Part shown: positions 34,720-41,897 of the stretch, piece by piece
Numbering within the stretch: the first letter of the stretch is position 1
How the letters are laid out: each line of letters starts with the position of its first letter
DNA from: Phycisphaeraceae bacterium
GTDB lineage: Bacteria; Planctomycetota; Phycisphaerae; Phycisphaerales; UBA1924
Reading direction: 5' to 3'
Assembly: GCA_007693965.1 (NCBI GenBank)
Contig: RECQ01000046.1
Coordinates: forward strand, 124,001-188,000
Length of the DNA stretch: 64,000 nucleotides
Notes under the pieces: generated by a model
What the model was told of the DNA's origin: nothing
The model's database searches: none
The model's input: the letters and a program-made list of their open reading frames with translations, nothing else
Made by a program: the position numbers and the translations under genes

Positions 34720-36324
34720 GTGGCCAGACTGCACGAACATCACGGAAAATCACTGCTCGCCAGGGCCGGGGTGGCGATCCCGAAGGGGCACGTCGCCCGC
34801 ACGCCCGCCGAGGCCGCCCACGCCGCCCGGGACATCGGCGGGCGCGTGGTCCTCAAGATCCAGGCCTGGACCACCGGCCGGGCGGCCATGGGGGGCGTCG
34901 CCTTCGCCGACACGCCGGATGCGGCCGAGGCCGCCGCCAGGAAGCTGCTGGGCATGAAGGTCGGCGCCTTCCCCGTCGAGCAGGTGCTCGTCGAAGAAGC
35001 GGTGAAGATCCGCGATGAACTCTTCGTCTCCATCACCATCGACGACGCCGCCCGGGCGCCGGTGATGCTGTTGTCGCTCGAAGGCGGCAGCGGCATCGAA
35101 GAACGCGGCGCCGATGTGCACCGGCTGCCGATGGACGTGCGCGCCGGCCTCGACTCCGCCGCCCTGCGCCGCCTGCTCGCCGAATCGAAAATCGACAAGT
35201 CCATGCACGAGAAGCTCGCGGACGCCATCGAGCGCATCGCGAAGCTGGCGAAACAGGTCGAGGCCCGCTCGCTGGAGGTCAACCCGCTCGTCACCACCGA
35301 AGACGGGCGCGTCATCGCCGCCGATTGCCGAATCGCCATCGACGACTACGCCGTCTTCCGCCACCCCGACCTCGGCATCGACATCGCCCGCGAGCTCGAC
35401 CACCCGCCCACCGACCTCGAACGCACCGCCTACCGCATCGAGCAGGCGGACCACCGCGGCACCTTCTACTTCGCCCAGCTTCCCGTGCCCGACGATGCGC
35501 ATGATCGCGCGGTCGGCTTCCACGGCGCCGGCGGCGGGGGATCGATGATGTCGATGGACGCCGTCGGCCGCGCCGGCTTCGCGCCCGCCAACTTCACCGA
35601 CACCAGCGGCAACCCCTCCGCCGCCAAGGTGTACGCCGCCGCCCGCATCATCCTGGCCCAGCCCGGCATCGTCGGCTACTTCGGCTCCGGCAGCGGCGTC
35701 GCCAGCCAGGAGCAGTACCACTCGGCGTACGGCTTGGCCAAGGCGTTCCTCGAACTCGGCCTCGACATCCCCGCAGTGGTGCGCCTCGGCGGCAACAGCG
35801 AGGACCGGGCCGTCGAGATTCTCGAGGACGCATGCCGCGGCCTGAAGGCGAGTGTGAAAGGATTCAAGAAGGACGATCCTCCCGAGAAGTGCGCCGAGGC
35901 GTTCGCGCAGCTCGTGAAGCAGAACGGCGCGAAGGCGTGGAAGCCGCGCGAGCGCCGCGTGCCCGCCTTCGTCGGCGACACCGACGCCGACAGCTTCGCC
36001 ATCCGCTTCGGCGGCGACTGGGGCGGCTCAGTATGGATCGACGTCGAGCGCTGCACGCCCGAAATCACCGACCTGGTCGTGAAACACAGCGGCGGCGTCC
36101 TGAAGAAAGACGAGCAGGGCTTCCCGACACTGGCGATCTCGAAGGAGGAAGCCGCCTCGCGCGATTCAGAGATGATCGCCTGCGAGATCGAGTGCATCCG
36201 CGCCGGGCATCCGGTGGTCTTCGTCGATCTGCCCATCACCGGGCTGGACAGCGAGGCGAGCCACGGCATCGCCGCGGCCATCGAGGGCGGCGCGGCGACG
36301 GTCAACCCGGAGGGGCACGGCTGA
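34720..36324 (+). CDS. SucC-like acyl-CoA synthetase beta subunit, candidate citryl-CoA synthetase large subunit
   Basis: An ATP-grasp plus CoA-ligase protein that would form an acyl-CoA from a carboxylate, CoA and ATP. The N-terminal part is ATP-grasp (RLHEHHGKSLLARAGVAIPKG, VLKIQAW, LEVNPLV). The central CoA-ligase part has GGGGSMMSMDAVG, TDTSGNPSAAKVYAAAR and VVRLGGNSEDRAVEIL. The 534-residue length far exceeds SucC (about 390), from a C-terminal extension of about 130 residues that I do not recognise. The start is GTG 34720 with a weak GAGA. It pairs with a SucD-like gene after one base, and a citryl-CoA lyase-like gene follows. Succinyl-CoA or malyl-CoA synthetase are alternatives. Confidence 0.75.
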   Translation: MARLHEHHGKSLLARAGVAIPKGHVARTPAEAAHAARDIGGRVVLKIQAWTTGRAAMGGVAFADTPDAAEAAARKLLGMKVGAFPVEQVLVEEAVKIRDELFVSITIDDAARAPVMLLSLEGGSGIEERGADVHRLPMDVRAGLDSAALRRLLAESKIDKSMHEKLADAIERIAKLAKQVEARSLEVNPLVTTEDGRVIAADCRIAIDDYAVFRHPDLGIDIARELDHPPTDLERTAYRIEQADHRGTFYFAQLPVPDDAHDRAVGFHGAGGGGSMMSMDAVGRAGFAPANFTDTSGNPSAAKVYAAARIILAQPGIVGYFGSGSGVASQEQYHSAYGLAKAFLELGLDIPAVVRLGGNSEDRAVEILEDACRGLKASVKGFKKDDPPEKCAEAFAQLVKQNGAKAWKPRERRVPAFVGDTDADSFAIRFGGDWGGSVWIDVERCTPEITDLVVKHSGGVLKKDEQGFPTLAISKEEAASRDSEMIACEIECIRAGHPVVFVDLPITGLDSEASHGIAAAIEGGAATVNPEGHG

Positions 36325-36325
36325 T

Positions 36326-37234
36326 ATGGCGATCCTGATAGACAAATCCAAACGCGTCCTCGTGCAGGGCATCACCGGGCGCGAGGGCCGGGCCCGCACG
36401 CGGCTGATGCGCGACTACGGAACCAACGTCGTCGCCGGCTGCACGCCGGGCAAGGGCGGCGAAGACGTCGAGGGCGTGCCGGTGTTCAACACCGTCGCGG
36501 ACGCCCAGCGCTCCGCGCAGGAGAGCGGCGCAGTCGTTGACATTTCTGTGATCTTCGTCCCCGCGCGCCTCGTGAAAGACGCGGCCATCGAGGCGATCGA
36601 GGCGGGCGTGAAGCTGCTGCTGCTCGTCCCCGACCGCGTGCCCATGTGGGACGCGATGGAGATCGCCGCCGCGGCGAAGGACCACGGCGCCGCCTTCATC
36701 GGGCCAAACACGCTGGGCGTTCTGTCACCGGGCGAGGCGGTCATCGGCATGATCGGCGGCCGCGCCGAGTCGGCCCGCGAATGGTTCAAACCCGGCGATG
36801 TCGGCGTCATCAGCCGCAGCGGCGGGATGACATCGTCCTGCGGCTACTACCTCGGCCGCGCGGGCGTCGGCCTGTCCACACTCGTCCACGTCGGAGGCGA
36901 CGCGGTGCTCGGGCTGCGCATCCCCGATGTCGCCCTCATGTTCGAGAACGATCCGCAGACCAGGGCCATCGTCCTCTTCGGCGAGATCGGCGGCAGCCAG
37001 GAAGAAGACCTCGCGCGGCTGATCGCTGAGAAAAAGGTGACCAAACCCGTCATCGCCTACATCGGCGGCAAGGCCGCCCGCGAGGGAACGCGCTTCAGCC
37101 ACGCGGGCGCCATTATCGAAGGCGCCCGCGGCACGCACGAGGGCAAAGTGAAAGCCCTCCGCGAGGCGGGCGCGACGGTGGTGGACGGGTTCGGGGAGCT
37201 GCCGGAGGCGGCGGTGGGCGTACTGAGCCGTTGA
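36326..37234 (+). CDS. SucD-like acyl-CoA synthetase alpha subunit, candidate citryl-CoA synthetase small subunit
   Basis: A 302-residue alpha subunit that binds CoA and carries the phosphohistidine. Visible are VLVQGITGREGRARTRLM, GCTPGKGG, FIGPNTLGVLSPGEA, VGVISRSGGMTSSCGYYLG and FSHAGAIIEGARGTHEGK, with the active histidine in SHAGA. It starts one base after the SucC-like stop, so the subunits are coupled. The specificity assignment rests on the citryl-CoA lyase-like gene downstream. Confidence 0.8.
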   Translation: MAILIDKSKRVLVQGITGREGRARTRLMRDYGTNVVAGCTPGKGGEDVEGVPVFNTVADAQRSAQESGAVVDISVIFVPARLVKDAAIEAIEAGVKLLLLVPDRVPMWDAMEIAAAAKDHGAAFIGPNTLGVLSPGEAVIGMIGGRAESAREWFKPGDVGVISRSGGMTSSCGYYLGRAGVGLSTLVHVGGDAVLGLRIPDVALMFENDPQTRAIVLFGEIGGSQEEDLARLIAEKKVTKPVIAYIGGKAAREGTRFSHAGAIIEGARGTHEGKVKALREAGATVVDGFGELPEAAVGVLSR

Positions 37235-37314
37235 TATCGAATGCCTATGGACAAGGGCGACACATTGATGCGACGGCACGGTCCGTTCCGACTAAAATTT
37301 CTTCAGGAGAACCC

Positions 37315-37590
37315 ATGAAGGAAAAAATCAAAATCTCCAAGGAACAGCTTGAGGAGCTCTATCGCAGCGGCGCCCCAATCGTCGTGCCGGTGGAAGGCGG
37401 CGGAGAAGTGGTTGTCCAGGACGCCGACGCCTATCGACGGATGCTGGCGGTGCTCAATGAACTCGATGTGATCGAGAGCGCCCGCATCTGCTCCGAACGA
37501 TGGGAGGCCATGCGCACCGCCGGGGATCCTGGCATGCCTGTCGCCGATTTCTTCGCGGATGTGCGTCGTCGACTGCGGCCCGCCGGATGA
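37315..37590 (+). CDS. Phd/RelB-like antitoxin candidate
   Basis: A 91-residue protein with a strong AGGAG five bases before ATG 37315. An N-terminal ISKEQLEELYRSGAPIVVPVEG segment is followed by a helical DADAYRRMLAVLNELDVIE, resembling the dimerisation and toxin-binding parts of Phd/YefM antitoxins. A 21-codon frame overlaps its stop. It interrupts the synthetase-lyase gene set on the same strand. Confidence 0.6.
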   Translation: MKEKIKISKEQLEELYRSGAPIVVPVEGGGEVVVQDADAYRRMLAVLNELDVIESARICSERWEAMRTAGDPGMPVADFFADVRRRLRPAG

Positions 37591-37652
37591 AACGCCGGCG
37601 AGTCACGGTCGCAGCCGATGCGCGGGGTGAGGTGGAATGCGAGATGAACTGA
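37587..37652 (+). pseudogene. 21-codon ORF, possible toxin remnant
   Basis: ATG overlaps the antitoxin-like stop (ATGA) and opens MKRRRVTVAADARGEVECEM before TGA. The start resembles that of ParE/RelE toxins, but the body is missing. It may be a truncated toxin or chance. Confidence 0.25.
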
Positions 37653-37693
37653 CAGAGCCCTGACTCCCTCGAATACAACTGCGAAACAACACC

Positions 37694-38491
37694 ATGCCCG
37701 ACCCCTGGCCCACCGCCATCACCAACATCAAGCCCAACAGCGTCCGCGTCCGCGGCTACGACATCGCGGAGCTGATGGGGCGCTGCTCGTTCGGGCAGAT
37801 GGTCTATCTCCTGCTGCTCGGCGAGCCGCCCGACGCCCCGACCGGGCGTCTGATGGAGGCGATCCTGGTCTCGAGCGTCGATCACGGCGCCACGCCGCCC
37901 AGCGCGCTCGCGGCGCGAACCGTCGCCTCGACGGGGGCTTCGCTCAGCGCCTCCGTCGCCGCGGGCGTCATGAGCATCAACCGGCATCACGGCGGCGCCA
38001 TCGAGGCGTGCGCCCACACGCTCGGCGAAGTGGTCGAAAAGGCACGCTTCGGCAAGACGCTCGATGAAGCGTCGGATGACGTGATCGGCGGCTACAAAAA
38101 GCGCGGCGAGCGCATCGCCGGCTTCGGCCACCGCGTCCACACCGCCGACCCGCGCACCAGGCGCCTCTTCGAGCTCGCCGCGGAAGCCGGCGTCGGAAAC
38201 ACACCCGACACCGAGCCCAGCCACGTCGACGCCGCCCGGGCGCTCGAGCGCGCCTTCGCCCGCGCCGGCAAGCCGCTGCCCATCAATGTCGACGGCGCCA
38301 TCGGGGCGATCCTCGCCGATCTCGGCTTCGACCACGCAACCATGAATGGCATCTTCATGATCGCCCGTGCGCCGGGTCTGGTCGCCCACGTCGTCGAGGA
38401 GCAGCATCGCATGAAGCCGATGCGCAAGATCGATCCCGCCAGCCACACCTACGACGGACCCGCCGATCGTACAGCGCCGAACCAGGAATAA
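37694..38491 (+). CDS. Citryl-CoA lyase-like protein (short citrate synthase family)
   Basis: A 265-residue citrate-synthase-fold protein, far shorter than citrate synthase (about 370-430) and the size of the CclA citryl-CoA lyases of the Aquificales. Catalytic residues are in place: His64 in SVDHGATPPS, His98/99 in NRHHGGAIE, His146 in GFGHRVH and Asp200 in INVDGAIG, with APGLVAHVVEEQ closing the active site. It would cleave citryl-CoA to acetyl-CoA and oxaloacetate, or run in reverse. It lies downstream of the SucC/SucD-like pair. Confidence 0.78.
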   Translation: MPDPWPTAITNIKPNSVRVRGYDIAELMGRCSFGQMVYLLLLGEPPDAPTGRLMEAILVSSVDHGATPPSALAARTVASTGASLSASVAAGVMSINRHHGGAIEACAHTLGEVVEKARFGKTLDEASDDVIGGYKKRGERIAGFGHRVHTADPRTRRLFELAAEAGVGNTPDTEPSHVDAARALERAFARAGKPLPINVDGAIGAILADLGFDHATMNGIFMIARAPGLVAHVVEEQHRMKPMRKIDPASHTYDGPADRTAPNQE

Positions 38492-38502
38492 CGTTCACCG
38501 CC

Positions 38503-39072
38503 ATGGCCCAGCGCCCCACACTCACCACCGACCGCCTCATCCTGCGGCCCTTCGAGCTTTCCGACGCCGGCAATGCCCAGCGGCTGGCGGGAGATAAGAA
38601 AGTCGCCGCCACCACGCTCTCGATCCCGCACCCGTACCCCGACGGCGCCGCAGAGGAGTGGATCGGGACGCACCAGGCGGCGTTCGATGAGGGGAATGGC
38701 GTCGAGTTCGCAATCACCGATCGCGAAAGCGGCGAGCTGATCGGCTCGATCGGCCTGCGCATCAGCCGCGAACATGCGCACGCCGAGCTCGGCTACTGGA
38801 TCGGCGTTCCCCACTGGGGCAACGGCTACGCCACCGAAGCCGGGCGGGCCGTCATCGACTACGGATTTCGCGAGTTGTCATTGCGGCGGATCCACGCCCA
38901 CCACGCACCCCGCAATCCCGCCTCCGGACGCGTGCTCGAGAAGCTGGGAATGCGCCCCGAGGGCGTCATGCGCGAACACATTTTCAAGTGGGGTGAGTTC
39001 GAGGACTGCGTGCTCTACGGCCTGCTCAGGAGCGAGTACGATTCCGATTCCGCCTCCGCCGCGCGTCGCTGA
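38503..39072 (+). CDS. GNAT-family N-acetyltransferase (RimJ/RimL type)
   Basis: A 189-residue acetyl-CoA-dependent acetyltransferase. It begins with RLILRPFELSDAGNAQRL and has AELGYWIGVPHWGNGYATEA, the acetyl-CoA pyrophosphate loop, then RRIHAHHAPRNPASGRVLEKLGM. This is the RimJ/RimL group, acting on protein N-termini or small amines; the substrate cannot be told. It starts 11 bases after the citryl-CoA lyase-like gene. Confidence 0.9.
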   Translation: MAQRPTLTTDRLILRPFELSDAGNAQRLAGDKKVAATTLSIPHPYPDGAAEEWIGTHQAAFDEGNGVEFAITDRESGELIGSIGLRISREHAHAELGYWIGVPHWGNGYATEAGRAVIDYGFRELSLRRIHAHHAPRNPASGRVLEKLGMRPEGVMREHIFKWGEFEDCVLYGLLRSEYDSDSASAARR

Positions 39073-39120
39073 GCCGGGCCGGCGCAGGTTCCACTTCGAC
39101 CACTCCCTGGAGTTTCATCC

Positions 39121-39705
39121 GTGCCGCACACAACCGAGCAGATCGCAGAGCTTCTTCCCGAGATCATGGACATCACCGACGCCGGCCTGCGCGACAAGGT
39201 CGCCGCAGTGTGGAGCGAGGCCATCGAGACCGGCGCCGGCGGCAAGGGTTGGACATTCGATGAGCTCCGCGCCGTCCCCTTCACGCTCCTCGCCGGCGAC
39301 ATCGACCTGCGCTACATCGAACACCTGCGCTCATGCGCACAGCAGTGCATGTCCATCGCGGATGTGCTGAACAACATCTTCGGCGACCGCATCCCCATCC
39401 ACCGCGACCACCTGCTCGCGGGCTCGCTGCTGGCCGACGTCGGCAAGCCGCTGGAGTTCGACCGCGATGCGGCCGGCAAACTCATCAAGGGGCGCTACGG
39501 CGAGATGCTCCGCCACCCCTTCAGCGGCGTGGCCATGTGCTACAAGCACGGCATCCCCCCCGAGGTGATGCACATCGTCGCCACCCACAGCCACGAGGGC
39601 GACAAGGTGGAGCGCTCGATCGAGAGCATCATCTTCCACCACGCGGATTTTGTGGACTTTGATATTGCGAAGTTCCTGGGCAAGCACGGATCGAACCGGC
39701 CCTGA
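39121..39705 (+). CDS. HD-domain phosphohydrolase-like protein
   Basis: A 194-residue protein from a GTG at 39121. The HD segment is RDHLLAGSLLADVGK, with later histidines in HPFSGVAMCYKHGIP, HIVATHSHEGD and FHHADFVDFD that could complete a two-metal site. The substrate is unknown. It is on the same strand as the GNAT gene, 48 bases after it. Confidence 0.8.
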   Translation: MPHTTEQIAELLPEIMDITDAGLRDKVAAVWSEAIETGAGGKGWTFDELRAVPFTLLAGDIDLRYIEHLRSCAQQCMSIADVLNNIFGDRIPIHRDHLLAGSLLADVGKPLEFDRDAAGKLIKGRYGEMLRHPFSGVAMCYKHGIPPEVMHIVATHSHEGDKVERSIESIIFHHADFVDFDIAKFLGKHGSNRP

Positions 39706-39711
39706 CCACCG

Positions 39712-39717
39712 TATAAT
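39712..39717 (+). promoter_or_regulatory. -10 element (TATAAT) of the nucleotidyltransferase gene
   Basis: A consensus TATAAT ends five bases before ATG 39723, with no ribosome site between them, predicting a leaderless mRNA. Confidence 0.6.
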
Positions 39718-39722
39718 CCGCC

Positions 39723-40316
39723 ATGAGCGCGAGTTCTTCCGATTCAACTGATCTTCTGCAACGGATGGTGGATGCCGTGGAGCTGGTTCGGCGTCGTCTG
39801 CTGAAAGCATCGGCCGCGCTCGGGAGCGCCGGCATCGACTACGCAGTGGTCGGGGGCAACGCAATCGCGGCGTGGGTCGCCACGGTGGATCGCGCTGCGG
39901 TCCGCAACACGCAGGATGTTGACATCATGATCCGGCGGCAAGACCTCGACGCCGCCTCGAAGGCGTTGGAGGGAGCGGGCTTTGTCCACCGCCACGCCCG
40001 GGGGCTGGATCTCTTCCTCGACGGCCCCGACGCCGGCCCGCGCGAGGCGGTGCATCTGGTCTTCGCGGGTGAGCTGGTCAAGCCGGGCGAGCCTGCTTCG
40101 AACCCCGATGTCGTCCCCTTCACGGACATGGGCGCCTTCCGTGTACTGAATCTCGAGTCGCTGGTGCAGATCAAGCTCACCGCGTTCCGCGACAAGGACC
40201 GCACCCACCTCCGCGACCTGATCGAAGTCGGGCTGGTCGACCAGTCCTGGACGGACCGGCTGCCGCCGGCGCTGGCCGAGCGACTACAGGGGATACTCGA
40301 CACTCCGGATGGTTGA
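39723..40316 (+). CDS. Nucleotidyltransferase-fold protein (AbiEii/MNT-like)
   Basis: A 197-residue protein with a minimal nucleotidyltransferase core: GIDYAVVGGNAIAAW and NTQDVDIMIRR, the GG and DxD motifs. The later VLNLESLVQIKLTAFRDKDRTHLRDL helix is typical of AbiEii and related toxin-type transferases and of stand-alone housekeeping ones. It is the first gene of a short accessory block that includes an Mrr nuclease. A tRNA- or nucleotide-modifying toxin or defence role is inferred. Confidence 0.75.
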   Translation: MSASSSDSTDLLQRMVDAVELVRRRLLKASAALGSAGIDYAVVGGNAIAAWVATVDRAAVRNTQDVDIMIRRQDLDAASKALEGAGFVHRHARGLDLFLDGPDAGPREAVHLVFAGELVKPGEPASNPDVVPFTDMGAFRVLNLESLVQIKLTAFRDKDRTHLRDLIEVGLVDQSWTDRLPPALAERLQGILDTPDG

Positions 40317-40397
40317 GGCTGAGCCTGCCCCGATTGGTGACTTTTCGAGCGCTACCGGACCGGGATTGCCCGTCCACGCCACTAGAATAATCGCGCC

Positions 40398-40415
40398 ATG
40401 TCCGAGCCACGGTGA
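40398..40415 (+). other. Five-codon leaderless mini-ORF
   Basis: ATG TCC GAG CCA CGG TGA begins 6 bases after AATAAT (40386-40391) and ends 15 bases before the DUF4258 gene. It may be a leader peptide of the DUF4258/DUF2283 pair. Confidence 0.25.
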
Positions 40416-40430
40416 CCAAGCGATCGCATC

Positions 40431-40700
40431 ATGAACCAGCAGCCCGACAAGCCGATCCGCCTCTCCGCTCACGCCCGGCAGCAATGCATCGAGCGGGGGG
40501 CCACGGTCGAGGAGGTCGAGCGGGCGATCCGCGAGGGAGGGCGCGAGGCGGTCAGACAAGGCCGGTGGATGCACCGCTATAATTTCGAATTCAATGCGGA
40601 ATGGCAGGGGCGTCGATACGCCGTGAAGCAGGTCGCCCCGATCGTCGCGGAGGAAGACACCGAGCTCGTTGTCGTGACTGTGTTCACATTCTATTTCTGA
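40431..40700 (+). CDS. DUF4258 domain protein, candidate toxin
   Basis: An 89-residue DUF4258 protein: RLSAHARQQCIERGATVEEVERAI, then RYNFEFN, RYAVKQVAPIVAEEDTELVVVTVFTFYF. The family fold is like RelE/BrnT toxins, but many members lack proven toxicity. It is followed 11 bases later by a DUF2283 gene, a common pairing. TAGAATAAT at 40383-40391 is the likely promoter -10. Confidence 0.82.
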   Translation: MNQQPDKPIRLSAHARQQCIERGATVEEVERAIREGGREAVRQGRWMHRYNFEFNAEWQGRRYAVKQVAPIVAEEDTELVVVTVFTFYF

Positions 40701-40711
40701 AGGATCAAGTC

Positions 40712-40930
40712 ATGCGAATCAGTTATGACAGCGAAGTTGATGCCCTGTACATCCGCCTCATCGAGGGCGTCCGGCAGTGCCGCACGGTCCGGCTGACCGA
40801 CGAGATCAGCCTGAACCTCGGCGCCGACGAGACGCTGGTGGGCATCGAGATCCTCGATGCGAAGCGCGTGCTGGGGCAGGGCGACCTGCCGCGGATCGTG
40901 GTGGACAATCTGCCGATCGCCGCGGCCTGA
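40712..40930 (+). CDS. DUF2283 domain protein, partner of DUF4258
   Basis: A 72-residue DUF2283 protein: RISYDSEVDALYIRLIEG, then TVRLTDEISLNLGADETLVGIEILDA. The start ATG at 40712 has AAGGA about seven bases upstream, overlapping the DUF4258 stop. Pairing with DUF4258 suggests an antitoxin-like role, by inference. A second DUF2283 copy lies after recQ. Confidence 0.85.
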   Translation: MRISYDSEVDALYIRLIEGVRQCRTVRLTDEISLNLGADETLVGIEILDAKRVLGQGDLPRIVVDNLPIAAA

Positions 40931-40975
40931 AGATTCGATGTCGCGGCGGCTGGATGCTTTCTACAAGGCCTGAGC

Positions 40976-41893
40976 ATGAAAACTCCGTCATTCCAAGATC
41001 TCACACTTCCGATGCTTCAGCTTGCTTCCGACGGACGTGAACGCACCATTCGTGATGGGATGGACGCGATCGCCCGATCAATGAACCTCTCCAAAGAGTC
41101 GCTCGAAGAGAAGCTCCCTAGCGGAGTCCAGACTCGATTCTACAACCGCTTCGGTTGGGCGCTGACCTATCTTCGACGCGCTGGACTTCTAGAAAGTCCG
41201 AAGAGGGGTTTCTTTTGCATCACGGACCGAGGCCGAGAAGTGCTCAAGGAGAATCCGAGTCGTATTGATCTCAACTATCTGAAGCGTTTTCCGGAGATCG
41301 AGGAGTTTCGCAAGGGAGAGAACAATCAGAACGACGCAGCAGAAACCGACTCCACGACTGTAGAGACCGACCAGACGCCGGAAGAGATCATCGAAGCAGG
41401 CTACAAATCTCTCAACCGCGAGTTGGCGGCTGAGCTTCTTGATCGAATCAAGGAATGCCCCCCGGATTTCTTTGAACGCCTCGTTGTCGATCTCCTCGTT
41501 CGAATGGGATACGGCGGCTCCCGCGCTGACGCCGGCAGAGCGATCGGCCGATCCGGCGACGATGGTGTCGACGGCATCATCAAGGAAGATCGCCTCGGCC
41601 TCGACGCCGTGTACATCCAGGCCAAGCGTTGGGAGAGCAACGTCGGTCGTCCGCAGCTCCAGGCCTTTGCCGGGAGTCTTGAGGGCAACCGTGCGCGCAA
41701 GGGCGTCATGATCACCACCTCCCGCTTCTCGCAGGACGCGGTCGAATACATAGGCCGCATCGAGAAGCGCATCGTACTGATCGACGGAAACCTACTCGCT
41801 GCGCTCATGATCGAGCACGGCGTCGGTGTGAGCCCTGTCGCCGAATACACAATCTGTCGAATTGACAACGACTACTTCGAACAAGGTGAGTAA
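40976..41893 (+). CDS. mrr: Mrr-type restriction endonuclease
   Basis: A 305-residue Mrr-family nuclease. The N-terminal winged helix (about 1-100) has YNRFGWALTYLRRAGLLESP, a serine/threonine/glutamate linker follows, and the PD-(D/E)XK domain has FFERLVVDLLVRMGYG, the aspartate in GDDGVDGI (199) and QAK in YIQAKRW (215-217). Mrr cuts modified DNA. Its base composition is clearly less GC-rich than the flanking metabolic genes, which suggests transfer. No methylase or specificity gene is adjacent. It abuts the aconitase gene after four bases. Confidence 0.92.
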   Translation: MKTPSFQDLTLPMLQLASDGRERTIRDGMDAIARSMNLSKESLEEKLPSGVQTRFYNRFGWALTYLRRAGLLESPKRGFFCITDRGREVLKENPSRIDLNYLKRFPEIEEFRKGENNQNDAAETDSTTVETDQTPEEIIEAGYKSLNRELAAELLDRIKECPPDFFERLVVDLLVRMGYGGSRADAGRAIGRSGDDGVDGIIKEDRLGLDAVYIQAKRWESNVGRPQLQAFAGSLEGNRARKGVMITTSRFSQDAVEYIGRIEKRIVLIDGNLLAALMIEHGVGVSPVAEYTICRIDNDYFEQGE

Positions 41894-41897
41894 CCCC

